Assembly (NCBI GenBank): GCA_009869945.1
Contig: WIXG01000085.1
Span: 124,001 to 188,000, forward strand
Reading direction: 5' to 3'
Length of the DNA stretch: 64,000 nucleotides
Source: Mesaphorura yosii
Lineage: Eukaryota; Arthropoda; Collembola; Poduromorpha; Tullbergiidae
The notes under the pieces are model-generated. The model had not been told where the DNA came from, did no database searches, and saw nothing but the letters and a program-made list of their open reading frames with translations. The stretch's first letter is position 1. Each line of letters starts with the position of its first letter. This document shows positions 46,801-60,754 of this stretch, in pieces. Both the position numbers and the translations under genes were made by a program.

Positions 46801-48374
46801 GCTGCTGCAATTTAGTTCGGCCAAAACTCGAGTCATACACCACGATAAGATGTTGACTGCAGTTTAGTGAAGTGAATCACTGAATCTACAAGTTTTAACC
46901 AAAACGAATCGAATCGACGAGTTCTGAGTCGAGCTACGTCAACGTCTCAATTTTCTAGCTCTGGTCCGAGTCAACATACAGATCATAGCTGATAGCTTGG
47001 ATTTGATTCATTGACAGTTCGTCAAGCTGGATTGGATTGGAAAGCTAATCAGTGCGCTGAAGTTTGGAAAGGTAGGCACTTATTTGCAAAGTACGCCATG
47101 CTAGATAAGTAAGAGCTGCGCCAAGTCAAGACAAGACATGACATGAAGTGAACAAATTGTTATGGTTTTTGCGTGCTATTAAGTGAGGAACTGAACCATA
47201 CCGTAGCAGAGTTAACCTATTTTCAGCCTAGCTGAGCAATTGCACATCAACATCGCAGATTGCAATGCCTTGCAGCGTGGCGGCTGGGCTGAGCAGTTGT
47301 TCAACAATAAATAATGAATTCCTAATGTTTTGTTGTTGTTCTGCTTTCTCTCTCTCGTAATTGTTGCACCAGCACTCAAAATTGCATACACATTTCAGTG
47401 CATGGTCGGACTCGGATTGTTAACTAAACCAGCATTCTTGTTTCTAATTCTAGAAACAGCCAGAGCTCCAAAAGACAAGGCAATCAAGATCATGATCTCA
47501 TCGGCCACCAGGTTCAACCTCACGGTGTAGTCGTAAACATATGGAACTGGGTCGAAGTCGAGATAGCGCAAGCCAAAGTCATTAATCCGTGCGCCAAGTA
47601 AAAGTTGGTCTTGTCTTGCCTCTTGCGCTCTTCGAGGACAGCGTTAAGCAACATAGTACCGAAACTGCAAACTGCCACAGGAGTCAAGAACCACAAAAGA
47701 CAACAACAACGAAGTGAGAGAAGAAGAACCACGTCGTGACTGAGACTATTTATAATATTCATCTCGCACTCGACTCTCGTAATCGTAAAAGACAAGGTGA
47801 GAGATTCAGCACTTAGCAGCTGCCTGTGAATATAAATTCTGAATAAGTTTATCTTTGAATGAACTATTTTCGCAATGAATCAATGCAGCGTGCCGCGTGC
47901 GAGGGCTGTCAAGTAGCAGTAATTTAATGCCTTGGTTTGCGTTTGCAGATTGGAGCGGAGCAGGAGCGACGTCACAGCCGAGTCACAGTGGAATAACGGT
48001 GATTGAGTTCAAGTGCTTGCCGTGATGATATCATTTATTTATCAAGAGGATGCTAACAAGACCTAACGTAACAGTTATCATTGGGATTCACGATTATCAT
48101 TCACACCGGCGTACGGCATTCCTTGGGAAATTGTTTGTGAATTCTCCTCTCCGGTACAGCAGCTGAGTTGTTGAGTCACTGCGAGATGTCATAAGTTAAT
48201 CACCTCACTTCTGCGTCCTAATAGCCCAGCGATTTGTATCGCCTGGCGCAGGAAATGAGTGCTTTACATATTCATAGCAAGACTGAACTAAATTGCATTG
48301 CCTATCATTGAATCAGAGATCAGTGTCGAGGACGGTAGTCAGTGTTTGAGTGAACGATCTTCCTTCCCACCGTC

Positions 48375-51300
48375 ATGAATGACTCCAAGTTAAAGCATTC
48401 CTACTCCCTCACATCGCTCTCCTCCCGATTCCTCTCGCACAACGCCAACGGAGCCAGCAACCACAACCACCATCATCAACAGTCATCTGGACATGGGTAC
48501 GGGTACGGGTTTGTGGGCAACGGGTACGCTAAGGGACGACTGTACGACGACCGCGAACGCGATCGTGACCTCTCGCCGGCATCTGCCACCGCAGCATCGG
48601 ACGACTATGGATTCTTGTCCTACCGGGATCGTGCCGTGGCCCCGACCACGACTAAATCCAACCTGTACTCTTCGTACTACGTCACAAGCAATCCCCCTGC
48701 AACGGTAACTGTCAATTCCTCCAGCACTGCAGTGAAGTCTTCAGCAGCCGCGCCCGCTGCCACGACTCGTCAGAAGCAGCAAAGAAATGCGCTGGTCAAT
48801 TCTAAGAAAGTTGCCAGCAATGTCAGCCCACCAACCTCAGCAACTGGAGCCACGGGTGCAGAGTACTCAAATCATTACTACAACAATAACAACAATTCGG
48901 GTAGCTTGAAGATGTACGCAGGTGCCGGTACCAGTGCAAATGCACGCGAACAAACTACAAACACGAATGGTTTTGTCTACAAAAATCACCAGAGCCAGAA
49001 GCTCAACGCCTCCTGCCACGCTCTGAATGGATACTCGAATGGAGCGGCGAATGGCAGCGGCGGTGGAAGCATTTACGCGAACGCAATGCTTGGTGCCAGC
49101 ACAAACACAATCAACGCGGGCGGAGGCTTCGGGTACGCCAATGCAAATGCCAATGGGCTGGGAAGCAGCACCACAAATCTTTACAACGGCTCGTCACCTC
49201 AGAAGTCAACCCCGTCTGCGGTGCGAGTTCGTCGCACGCTGTCGTGCTACGTCAAGAATCCTGCGCCACACACTGCGCCCACGAACCGTGGCCTTCTGCA
49301 GTCAGAGTTCACGGACTCCAATCTCTCACGAATGACCGTGGCTGAGAAAGAGTACGCTGGCGGTGGGCATTCGAATGGAGGCGGGTACAGCAATGGCAGC
49401 AGCGGCATGGCCCTCGCGCCCAGCTTCAACCCCATCTGTGAGTTCTCTCCATACAGCTCTCTAAGTTCCAGTGACCTCCTTCGAGTCGGCGTCAGCTCCA
49501 CTACGAATGGTGTCGGGGGCGGCGGCGCATTGGGCCACCACAATGGCAACGGGTCAGGAGGTCAGTCAACCTACTTTGGTGGATTCGGGTTAACCTGCAG
49601 CGGCAGCAGCCGGCGGTACTCGTCTGGCGGCTGCGAAACGTCCGTGTTTTTCCACGATTACCCCGTCGATTGTGGCTGCCGCGAGTGCTTTCAAGTGAAA
49701 CTCGATTGTTTCAAGGTAAGACAAAAGATATACAACTTCGAATACTAGAAACCAGAATAGCGAGTAGACTAGGACTAGGCCTGGTCACGCTATAAATAAA
49801 TGTAGGAAATGCTAAAGCTATAAAGGCAACGCTAAATTGGCAACTCCTTGCCGAATATAGACCGACTATCGAGTAATAAACGTCTCACAGTTCGGACAGT
49901 CTCAGGCTCGACGACTCGAGTCTCTCAGGTGTCTTCTTGAGACTTGTGAGCTTGAACCCCAATCTCCAAACATGGGCCGACTTTATTGCTGCCGTCATCA
50001 TAACTCTGTCAGTACAAATTGTAATTGCGCCGATGTGCCTTGCCGCTCGGGCAAGCGCTGCGCACCCGGTAAGCCGGTTATTTTGCACTGCACTGAAACT
50101 GAAACGTAGTAATTTAAAGCCAATGCCAAGCCTGAACGTGAACGCTAAACCTGTGATTATTCGCTATTCAGTATTTGCAAATGCAATTCCACCAAAGGCG
50201 AAATTGAAATTGTATTGAGCTTGATTTGGCGTAGGAAACATGATATTAGCCTGAAATTATTCTTGTCCAGCTCGAATTCGAATTCAATGTAAATGCCAAT
50301 TTTCAGAGGAAATGCTGCACAAAACCACATTTCACATTTTATTTCCTTGCGTGTACCTGGAGGACATGTGCTAAGCCTGGACTACGTAAATTGAAACCGC
50401 TGATGCTCCTGCCCTGCCTGTCTGCCTTTTTGTACAAGTTGTGGAGAGGTTGCTTGACATTATTAAATAAATCCTGCACTCGCAGCTCTCGTGTACTTAT
50501 AAAATATGCATTCATGCAGTGTAACGTTGGCCTTTGCTAGCCCGACTTCGAGGAGGAAGTTCAGGTTCAGGTTCGCCGTTTCATTGTTCAAGTGCGAGTT
50601 TAACTTCGAGTTGACGTTAATCTTGTGGGCGTCAAGCGTTTAGTGCCTAGCGTTGTGAGTTTACGATCGCGTTTTAAAGCGAGGCGTTGTTTGATGAGGC
50701 GATGTAACTTTAAACTTCACTTACTTGGCTGCAATTTTATATATGCCGCATGCAACGGCGAAGAGACTCGCTAATTGCCAATTGTCTGTCCGAAGTCTGA
50801 GCTGTGAATAATGAATCATGAATCTGATTAAAGGATGCAAATTGCAAATGGAAGGCCTGAAAATAGGCTCGCTCGGGTATAAATTCACATTTTCCATTCG
50901 CGACTCGACGTGTTCACGTGAACGTTGGCTGATGTTGATGAATAGCCCGATGTCTAAATTTAATTTAGCATCCTGAACTTGGAGTCAGGTTCGGCTCAAT
51001 TCCACTCCAGCCCCGAGCTTAGACTGCCGCTTCTACTTTGTCATGCCGTTTTCTTGTGCTCAGCTGAATGATGCAAATTGTTCGTATCGTATTCGAGGAT
51101 TCCCTTCGTATTCTTATCGATGTTGATTTTAATTCAATTTCACGTAGTATTTTCATTTTGCCGACAGAAAGAAGTTAGTGGGCTGACATACTTCGTGCCC
51201 TTGTGCCTTGTGCCTGTGTTTAGGTAGCAGTAGCTGTATGGCTCTGCACTGGAACCATGGAACGGCACGGTGAAAGTAGGCTACGTGCTCCGGTGCTTTA

Positions 51301-54300
51301 CACGCCTCGTGCCGTGCATATTTCCATGTTGCATGCTAGAAGCGAAAGCCAGGTATTGATTTTCCTGATCAGCCATGCTCCGTGCACCGTGCTCGCCGTT
51401 TGCGAATCGCGAATGCGAATTTCTCCTGAAAAAAGTTGGCTCGTGCCAACAACAAGTTCCAGGCTCAGGCCATGGCATGCTTCGATGCTTGCATGTGCCT
51501 TCGCTTCGTTTGCATTGGCCTGTCATGACACACGCCTATTACGTGTGCGCTTTCCCACTCTAATATTCATCCATCATTCCATTCCTCCTGCTGGTTGCTG
51601 GGTTCTGGAAACTGGAACAGAAGCAGATCAGTCTGGAGGATGATGACTTGGTGACAGCAGCCAGACCATAAAACGTAACGTGTGCAGAGAATTGCTATTG
51701 CCAAATTTACCTGTGACTGTGGCAGGTTAACCAGTTAACGTAACGCTAACGCTTAACGGTGCTCATGAAGCTAATTATTACGTGGCGTGCTATTCCAATT
51801 CCATTGCAAATTGATACCATTCAGCAACAGCTATTATGAGTACAATCACCAGAGTACAAGTACACTTAGGATCTAGTCTTTAATAGCACATTAGTCTTGG
51901 TAGTTAATAAGTGAATTAGTGAGCTTGATAAGTTACGTGAGTAAATTGTTCGACTTCGACGGGGCTCCGAAATGCATCAAATCGCAATGTTTTACAATAC
52001 GTACCCTCCACAACGGCGTGGCAAACATGTACGTGCTAGCAATTAACCACTGGCGAAGTGAACGGCCAGACATTCCTGAATTAATGAGGCATATTTTATA
52101 TTGTAGACAACTCAGAAGAAGCCACCACAGCTGCAGCAACCACAGCAATCGCCCCCGGACGGACTTCCGGGCAGCGGACACACGACGACCACGAACGGTT
52201 CCAGTTCCAACGGCAGCAGCAGCAGCAGTAACAACAACAAGGACGACTCGCCCTCGTCCGGACTGCCACTCGGGCTCTCGACCTCAACATACTCGTCGTC
52301 CGCCGCGAGTAAAACGCTTGATAGTGATATTGCGTGGCCTTTGACTCCAGAAGGTAAGTCTGCTTCTCGGCTGCGCTGATTCTCGCCCTCGCCATACAGT
52401 GCTGACTGCTCGTTGCTATTTCCTGATCACAGAAGCCGTCGGGCTCTTCTCGTCACGACTCACGTCGTGGGAGCTTCAAGAGATCAGCAAATTTCCACAG
52501 GTCTGGTACGTCGGTCACGATGTCATGCGCAAAAACAATGGAGACAAGACCAACCCACTCAACTGCGGCTTCGACGACGAGAACGGCAACTACCACAAAG
52601 GTGAGTACACCTTTTGAAGGTTAAACACTTTCACCTTTTTGAGTGGTGCACTGACAGTGCTCGAGTGCTGCTGGATTGTCATTTCACTCCACTGATTTCT
52701 GAATTATTATGATTCGATTCGTACGCCTCACTTTCACTTTCTTTCAAGACTTTCAACTCGCTCAGTTAACTTTTTAAAGTTGTCCGCCCCTTTCTTAAAT
52801 GTGCGTTATTAAAATTTTGCGTCTGCCTTGCAGTCACGCGGGATCATTTAGCGTACCGTTTCGAGATTCTTGAAGTGATCGGGAAGGGATCCTTTGGCCA
52901 AGTGATACGAGCGACGGATCATAAAACACACAGTCAAGTCGCCATCAAAATCATAAGGTAAGCCATCTCCATCCATTCGATATGCAATATGCAATATTCG
53001 GTCTTTTCGCGTTTCACCTTTTGTGTCTTCAGTGAAAGGCAGTTGAATCGTTGACGTTGACGACCACATCAAATAACTCTTTCTTCGTTCTTCCTCGTTG
53101 CATTCTAATCGAACGAACCTACTCATGCATGATATCGCTTTTGTGTCTTTTGCGCTGCACTGCTCAGCGAAGTGAATTTGTGATTGAAACTGAGTTTGAG
53201 CTTATCTTGTCATTTCATTGCCTTTATGCACAAACTATACAGATCAAAGCATCATGAGACATCAATTCGACGCATGTGTGACACTGACTGACTGAGATTC
53301 AAGTCAAACAGATCAAATAATACGAGCAGGGCAAAAACGCAGAGTATTGTTCAAATGTTCAAATTCATCGAATTTCAAATGCATGTCGACATAACTTCAG
53401 ATTATAGATCACTTGGAATAAGCAGTTTAGCTAGTTTAGTGTCCTGATTCAGTTAAAGACTTCGAATCGTGTCGTGTGTCACATGTGATAAAAAGGCTAA
53501 GAAAGCAGTCACATTCGCTCTAATTGAATGGAATGCCATTGAAGTTATTAAAGCATTGATTATCAGTTATCTCGTACCAAGTTCCTAATAATTGACAGTG
53601 ACGACCTAAGACTGAATCAGAAATTTGAGAGTCGAAACTAGACTTTGTTAGGCTTCAGAGTTAGCATTGATCTTGACTCTAATCTTTCGCCTGACGAAGA
53701 CGAGACGACGGCCACGTCGATGAAGGAAATGAAATTCGAACTAACTCGTCATCGTGGTCGTCAATAATCCTTTCTGAAAAGGCGGATTAAAATCTTTGTC
53801 GGCTTTGGCTTATTGCTGACAATAGCCAAAACTAAATTAGATTTAGTGCTGTGACCATTGAATGCATTGATCATGTACTTTGTTCCTAATTGGATTCTCT
53901 TTGTCCTTCTTCCCCGTGCACAGGAACAAGAAGCGCTTTCACCAGCAGGCCCTCGTCGAAGTGAAGATTCTAGAGCACATTCGCAAACGCGATCACGACA
54001 ACACGGTGATTCGCATGTTCTCGTCCTTCTACTTCCGAAACCATCTCTGCATCGTGTTCGAGCTCATGTCCCTCAACTTGTACGAGCTCATCAGGCGGAA
54101 CCACTATCAGGGCTTCTCCACGGGACTTATCCGCAAATTCGCCATCTCCCTTCTCAAATGCTTGAGCTTGCTCAAGAAGGAGAACATCATCCACTGTGAT
54201 CTGAAACCGGTAAGCAAATGCCCCTGCGAATGAAGCCTGTCTCGTTACATTCGACTTGTGCCAGTTCGCCAACGCCTGGTTAGACCGGACCAGACAAACT

Positions 54301-56505
54301 TTTACAGCGTAAAACTTCACTTTTTTTGAAATTTGAAAACTTTTGAGGCCGACCATGAATCCTTAAAAATATTATAATTGTATCGATCCGGAGAAAGCAA
54401 TAGGAAAAAAGTTCCATTGTGGCTTATTGTGACAAAGGGCAGCGGCGAACAAACTTTTCAGCCTTTTCTCGGCCAGGCGCGTCTTTTGTGACACGATTAG
54501 GATTGTGATTAAGGTTTCTTTGCTTGTGCGTTATTTATGGACAACAAACACAAAACACGTCGACGAGATGGATCAAAGGTTGCCCACTCGCACGTCATCG
54601 CCACGCTGCTAGCCTTCTCTCTGTCGTAGTTCATGTGACAGCCGTTGGCGTTGTTGTTATTTGGTTGTCATTGAGGATTGAATGACATTTTTCAGAAAAT
54701 AGGCTTATGTCCATCTTCCATTATGTTTATCTTCCTGCGAGACCGTCAACACTCAACTCTACTCTACAAGGTCCCGCAGAGCCCAGGAGATTGCTTGCTC
54801 AGACGTTAGACGCTCCTAGGCGACAGCATCCGGCCATGGCCATCTCTCCTTTCATGTAATTGCTGGGTCGTAGTCGTATCTGTCGAGTGGAGTGGAAGTA
54901 CTTGATGGCACGCGAATCGTTTTTCCCAGACAGACTGTGTGCCGTGTTATCTTTGAAGGATCCTTGAAGATGAAAGAAAAGCAACGGGCCGACAAGCAAA
55001 TAAACACGACGTAAAGAGTCTTTTAGTATATCAATGCATTGCTTATCAGCCGTGATAATCGTCCTACTTTCACACAATAACGCAACTCGTAAAATGCAGT
55101 GCATGGTTTTGTGATTGCGATTAACCAACCAGTGCGAGTAGATAAAAGATAAATGCACAGCACAGCGTTTCAATGCACAATTAACCACAAGGCAAGCAAT
55201 TTTAATTGAATCAGTTACCGATTGTGATGTGCAATTTGCAATTTCACGGCCGCCGTTGTGGCGGTCGGCTGAGGCTATGCTTTCGCAGTAATAGAATTAG
55301 TCGTCACTCCTTTGTTGTTCTGCTCGTTTGCAAATGTGTGGGTTGTTGATTACACAATCCTCAGTCAGTTATCTCTTGCTTGTCAGTGAAATGTAATGTA
55401 TCAAGTGGAAAGTGGAAACTGGGTTCCAGGCACGTGCTGAAGCATCTTAATTAGGACTTAGGCAGGCGGCGGAGCGCTAATGGATCTAGAAATGGAAAGT
55501 GAAATAGCGAAAGCTTGGCTTATCTAATGAAAGTAAAAGCAAGCAGAGGCTCGGAGACTGGCTGGAGCCAGGAACTGGAATTGAAGTTGATGTATTCAAC
55601 AGACTCACGGCCGTCTTTTCGTTTTTCGTACGTTGATTGAAATTGAGTTTGTTGATTTAAACATTGGAAACTTGGAAATGTTGAATCTGAAGAGAAAGTA
55701 GAAGTGAGAAAAGGACAAGAAGGGAGAAACTGTGGCTGTGGTGTATTGAATCCTTTTATGCTAGATTAATTCCCATTCTATAAATAGCATGATGGTGTTG
55801 ATCGATCTTCCTTGTCCCGTGTCTCATGTCTCATAATCTTGTATTAACCCACGTTTTGGTATGTCTTGCAGGAAAACATTCTGCTGCGGAAGCGTGGTTC
55901 GAGTGCAATTAAAGTGATTGACTTTGGCTCATCCTGCTTCGGCCACGAACGCGTCTTCTCCTACATCCAGTCGCGTTTCTACCGTGCTCCTGAGGTCATT
56001 CTCGGCGTCCCCTACACAACCGCGATCGACATCTGGTCGCTGGGCTGCGTACTCGCGGAACTCGCAACCGGTTACCCGCTCTTTCCCGGGGAGAACGAAG
56101 TGGAACAGCTGGCGTGCATCATGGAGACACTGGGCATGCCACAGGACGGGCTGATCACAGTCGCAACCCGCCGTCGTCTCTTTTTCGACTCTCGGAACCA
56201 GCCACGCTGCATCCGGAACAGCAAAGGCCGTGTTCGGCGCCCGGCATCGCGGGACCTGGCGATCTCCATCAAATCAGCTGATCTCGACTTTATCTCATTC
56301 CTACGAAAATGTCTCACGTAAGCTGACCCACCGAAATTTCGATCACAGTCCCATTAAGCCAAGAACCTCTTAATCATTTAAGATTTTGTCTCTCCCTTTC
56401 AGATGGGATGCAAGTGATCGTCTGACCCCGGAGGAAGGTCTGAACCACCCGTGGATCACATCGGCCACCATTCAGAACACGATTGTCCGAAAGAATTACG
56501 TGTAA
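48375..56505 (+). CDS. DYRK2-type dual-specificity kinase
   Basis: Tyrosine-autophosphorylating serine/threonine kinase of the DYRK class II (DYRK2/3/4; Drosophila smi35A) type. Exons: 48375-49715, 52107-52353, 52433-52600, 52834-52957, 53924-54209, 55872-56317, 56403-56505; all phases fit; 904 residues. The first exon (447 aa) is low-complexity (His/Gln, Gly/Asn/Ser) and ends with a Cys-rich motif ([14 protein letters not shown]). Exon 3 carries the NAPA-like/DH-box region ([26 protein letters not shown]). Catalytic domain: glycine loop GKGSFGQV (602-609), Lys624 in VAIK, catalytic HCDLKPEN (717-724), DFG at 739-741, activation loop [17 protein letters not shown] with Tyr753. The first Tyr of the usual Y-x-Y is Phe751. 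The tail after the kinase domain is very short. Upstream non-coding exons are likely but not proven. Poly(A) signal AATAAA at 57425-57430. Confidence 0.93.
49716..52106 (+). other. DYRK2-like intron 1
   Basis: 2.4 kb between the low-complexity first exon (donor AAG then GTAAGA) and exon 2 (acceptor TTATATTGTAG), both phase 0. No gene recognised inside; an open frame at 51257-51643 has no domain. Confidence 0.6.
52958..55871 (+). other. DYRK2-like introns 4 and 5
   Basis: Introns 52958-53923 and 54210-55871 flank the exon coding the αC-to-catalytic-loop part of the kinase. Nothing but intronic sequence was recognised in either; intron 5 ends with TATGTCTTGCAG. Confidence 0.6.
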
Positions 56506-57485
56506 TGCGCTTACGTTGCTGCATCGAGCGACTGTGGCTTTCGTAACTCGTCATGTGTGCTACTGCTGTTAACCGTAATTTATTCCATGGTGTCACGTCA
56601 ATGTCAACGTCACAAAGTCAAATGTGATCCTAATTAATCAGGTTAAAATTGCTAAGTAATTCAGCGTAGAGTTTAGTCTATTCTTGTACGTGCGGACGAG
56701 GAAGATGCCGAATCTGAGACGAAGGGCGTCCGTTCGGTGCAAGAAGAGCATGGAGCAGAATTATGCAAGTCAATCGTCAACGTCAATGTTAATTGTCAAG
56801 TAACGTGTGAACTACATTTTTGTATTATTGCATAAGTAAACTAAAACCTAATTTATTGATATTGCTAAATTGTATTACTACTGCTTCACGTGAGCGCTGA
56901 ACAGCTAAACGTAAGTCTCAAATCTGTTGTGATCTCTGCTCGTATCATTAAGAAGACTACTATTCTAAGCATGTAACTTTAATCGTCGTCGTGTCGTGTT
57001 TCGTGTACAGATTTCAGTTTCTTCTTGACCATTTCCTCAACGCCAAGAAAATTCCTCAAAGTTACCAGCACAATTTTATTTTACTTTTGCAATTTTGCAC
57101 CGTCAATGTCGTCGTGTTTTCAACGTCGTGAAGTTTTATCGTATCGGTTTTTAACGATTGCATGTATTTTGGTTAAGTTAAGCTTTAATGTTAATGTTGG
57201 CACGCGTCTCGTCGTCAGTCTTGATACTGGATATTTGTATGTAGATTTTGTACACTTGTGATTCGAGTACTGATAAGAGTGCAGGTCATTATGCAATGCT
57301 ATGCTAATTACTTACAGCGACTGAGATGCGCGCGCGTAAATTAGCTCGGTGGATATTTTAAGCATTCTTTGTCACGTTGTCAATGTCATTGTATAGAAAA
57401 GCATAAGCAAGCGTGCAGAATTTAAATAAAAGACTATTCACGTCTCACATGTAACGGAAATTAGACGTCGGTATTTATTCAACTT
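56506..57485. other. DYRK2-like 3'UTR and convergent 3' ends
   Basis: Roughly 930 bases of AT-rich 3'UTR follow the kinase stop. AATAAA on the plus strand is at 57425-57430. The opposing FASTK-domain gene's stop is at 57486-57488 and its AATAAA (plus-strand TTTATT) at 57474-57479, so cleavage sites of both genes should fall within about 30 bases of each other. Confidence 0.7.
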
Positions 57486-60400
57486 TCAACAATTTCGCGC
57501 CCGGTCTCGTACATAAATGCATTGTTCCAGGAAATCGTTGCGCACCGCCTGCTCAGACATGTACATGCTGTTCCACTGCTGAGGGTCGACTAGAATCACG
57601 CGATAACCCAACATTTCCAGATGCCTCACTTTCTGCCGGGCGAAGCCACGCAGCCGCCGCACGTGCTTCGAGTAGGCCTGATCGGTCAAGACTAGAATGG
57701 CGACACGCTCGCCCACGTTAGAGCCTTCCACTGCTGAGGAGTTGTCAGTCTTGCTCTTCGAGAATGAAAATATACTCCGCCTTTTCGGTCGCTTCTTGAT
57801 GGGTCTGCCCTTCGTGTCGAATTCTATGAGGAAGTCGATCATGTATGAATATGGAGTCACGACGTCGCGTTGGATGACATCGTTCGAGTTGGATAGCACT
57901 TCGGAGAGCGCCATGTATACTTCGTCTTGGACATGCGTTGAGTTTGAAGTGGACTCTCCTGCACGCAAGTCTTCACAGAACTTTTCGTGGAACCAAGGAA
58001 CTTGTGCCTCGGGCAGCTCCAAGCAAACGGCCCGATTCAGATTCATAAAGGCAATTCGGAGTTTCAAGGCGTGGCCGGCCTGTAGAACAAAATTCGAAAT
58101 TCACTTGCAGGTATTTCAATCCGAATCCAAACATTCAACATAAAGGGTTTTATGGTTTTGGATTTACGTTTATGGAAGGCAATGCGAGCTCCTCGTCGAC
58201 CTGATTCAGGAAGTCCATCGAGAAGACGTTGTGCACCAGTTCGCTGTCAAGGGCGTGGTAGAAACAGAGCGCCTGCATCGCCTGAAGAAGCTCCAGCACG
58301 GGAAAGGACATCCAGTACCTGAGAGAAAAGTACCAACCTAATATGCAGGAAAATTGTAAGATAAAACTGGTCTTCAAGTTTCGCATTTCTCCCTTACTGG
58401 TGCACAATCTTGTCACACGTCTGGAAGAAGGACAAATCCGCATCCGACTGATCCGACTCGAATCCCAACGAGTACGCCAGGAACAAGAACTTGGAGACGA
58501 AATCTGGACTGACAACCTCAGCGTTTTTTGTGATGTACTCCTTCATCTGGTGAATGAGTTCAGGCGCATTGTACAGGGTCGACAGAAGCGAGATTACAAT
58601 ATTCTTGTAGATCCTCGAGTTGAAGAGGTCCGGCCTCGTCTCAGCGCACTGAGTGAGTTGCCTCACGGCGTCCTGAAAGATTGGCGAATCGCCACTGCCC
58701 TTCTTGATTGATAGTTGCGTCTTGCAGGTTAAATACAAATCTGTCAGAGACGGAGTCATTTCCTCAAGCCTCGCAGCCAGTCTTTCGTCAAGAATTGCGA
58801 TGAAGTTGAGCAGCTGTTCCCAGTAGCGCCGAGAGTATCTTCGTCGGTCCAGCACCTGCACGCGACTTTTGCTCATCCCTAAGTTCATGGATGCCTCGAT
58901 CCCTCGACCAATAGTCATCCAGTCGATGACAGAGAAAGCGTGTGCAAACTGGCCATCCATCATTGCCAACAAGCTGTCTTCGTCCGTCTCGCAGAAGATT
59001 GGTTCGTACGGACTGCCAAATGCGATTATGAAGGCGAACGCCTTGGAGACGCTGGACGGATGAATCAGGCACGGCTGCGCGAGCGCCCGATAATTCCTCA
59101 GGTAGCTGTGGAGAATCTGTTTCGCAGTCAGCTCGAAGGTGTCATTTCGATATGAGTAATTGTTGGCACGAACGAAGCTCAAATAATCTTGCGCCACTCG
59201 GATCACCTTGTTTGGTGAATTTGTTTCGCATCTGAGCAGCTCCTCCGCCCTCAGCCAGTACTGATTGAAGAGGCCCGCGTCGTTGAGCCTTGTGTTCCGC
59301 AGGATCTTGGCTATCGTGGATGACACTCTCTTAAAGTCCTTGACTTGATTAAGGTGGTCACGGGCGAAGGCAGAGACCTGAGCTCGGCTGACGGCACTCC
59401 TGATTGAAGGGATGACAGCCTGCAGCAGTTCGACGACTGGCGTATCCTCTTGGTCCTTGACTAGGCGATACGTGCGGTCGTTCAGAGCATCTAGCAAAGC
59501 TCTAGGCTCCTTCGGCCCGAACTGGACGTACTTTTGCAGAATTATGAGATCCAAAATGTCTAACTCATCAACTCGGGTCGCGAGTAGATTCCCTACTGCC
59601 CGAATAAGGCTCATGGTGGTCGGCTCAGGCTCCGATTCTTGTCCTTCGATCATGGAAATCTCAAACAAACAAAGTAGCACCTTGCACAATGTGATTGCTT
59701 CCCATGCGATTTGACGGCTTTTGTCTCCTTCGCACAGTAACGCCAAAATGCGTTGACGGTATGCGTGACAGATTCGCTGTGGTATATTGTGCCGGATATT
59801 CTTCACCGAGATTGACACCAGTCGCACCGAGAGGTCAGAGTCCATGGATTCTGTATACCGCAGTAAGGCAGGCAGGAATTCGTACACCATCAGCTCGCAG
59901 CTTTCAGCACGAACGCAAACGGTGATCCGAGACAGAGCTGGAAGCGCCAGAGTCGTCTTGCGTCTTCGACACTCTTGCAACATTTCCTGACACTCGTGAC
60001 CCATCATGCTATAGCCCAATCTCTTGAGTGCCAGGACAGACGCGGCGAGTGGCTCGTCGCCCAGCTGCTCGCACATTGTGACTAGGTGCCCCACAATCTC
60101 CTTGAATGTTGGGTGCTCGTTCACTTTCTGTATAAACAGTGCCTTATTCTCTGAATCCTTCTCCGGGTCCATTCCAATACAAATCTTGTACAAATATTTT
60201 TGCAGATTGCAGACAGAGACCAAGGCTTGGCTGGTATGCTTCTCATTTTTCGAGTCGACTGGGATCGAGCTAATTGTGTCAAATATTTCTTGTAGTGTAG
60301 TTGCATTCAGAAGCGTCGATATTATGGGATCAGGATCGTCTGGATAAAGGTTAATGCGCAGGTGGTCGTCACTTTCAGTCCCGACATCAGATTCGATCTC

Positions 60401-60754
60401 GTAAATATTGTCGGCTGATGTAGCTGGTGCGCCGTAATCCGCACTGTCACTGCCTTGGTCTGAAGATTGTGTAGTATTTGTGTTCGTGCTGGTTGTATAT
60501 CTTAGGGAAGATAGAAATGCCGGTCGCAGTCTCTGGTTGGCCTCGCTCGCCCTGGTATTAGTAAATATGAATTGTGCTGCTCCAGACTTTTGAACTTTTC
60601 TGTGGCTTCCTGTAGCAAGTTGAGCTTTGAGTTGACCACAACAATTTGTCACTCCTACGCTGTCTGTCTTTTCGACCTGGGAGCTCAATCTGCTGATTGG
60701 TGAAGTAAACTTGCCCAAGGAAGCAGATGACCTTATCAACGGGGTACGAAGCAT
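57486..60754 (-). CDS. FASTK-domain / RAP-domain mitochondrial RNA-binding protein
   Basis: FASTKD-family proteins act in mitochondrial mRNA processing and stability. Exons: 60754-58398, 58318-58168, 58079-57486; 1033 residues, longer than most family members (about 700-850). The N-terminus MLRTPLIRSSASLGKFTSPI is Arg/Ser-rich and acid-free, as expected for mitochondrial import. After a Ser/Thr-rich acidic linker comes a long alpha-helical repeat region (FAST_1/FAST_2-like). The C-terminus is a RAP domain: VGERVAILVLTDQAYSKHVR, RQKVRHLEMLGYRVILVDPQQWN, then a short tail. Which FASTKD paralogue it matches cannot be decided. A 22-base leader precedes the ATG in this exon, which begins at an acceptor (TTCTTATTTCAG) at 60777-60778; the upstream exon contains the separate ORF at 60878-61192. 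Head-to-head with the FAM210-like gene. Confidence 0.85.

Larger units (their letters stand above)
40400..48374. other. 8-kb stretch without a secure gene
   Basis: No recognised protein family, tRNA or transposon was found. Two weak candidates are listed separately (41482-41621 plus and 43626-43837 minus). Around 45520-45750 a block runs from TTTAGTTTGAG to a possible donor (TTACAGTG then GTACGT) and could be a 5'UTR exon of the DYRK2-like gene, with a candidate acceptor (GACGGTAG) just before 48332. The right part has open frames on both strands with no domain content. Regulatory sequence for the kinase gene probably lies here. Confidence 0.5.

Noticed and set aside
47520-47795. 91-codon minus-strand frame starting with ATG and containing a hydrophobic stretch
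   Set aside because: No splice partner, no poly(A) signal and no family; likely chance.
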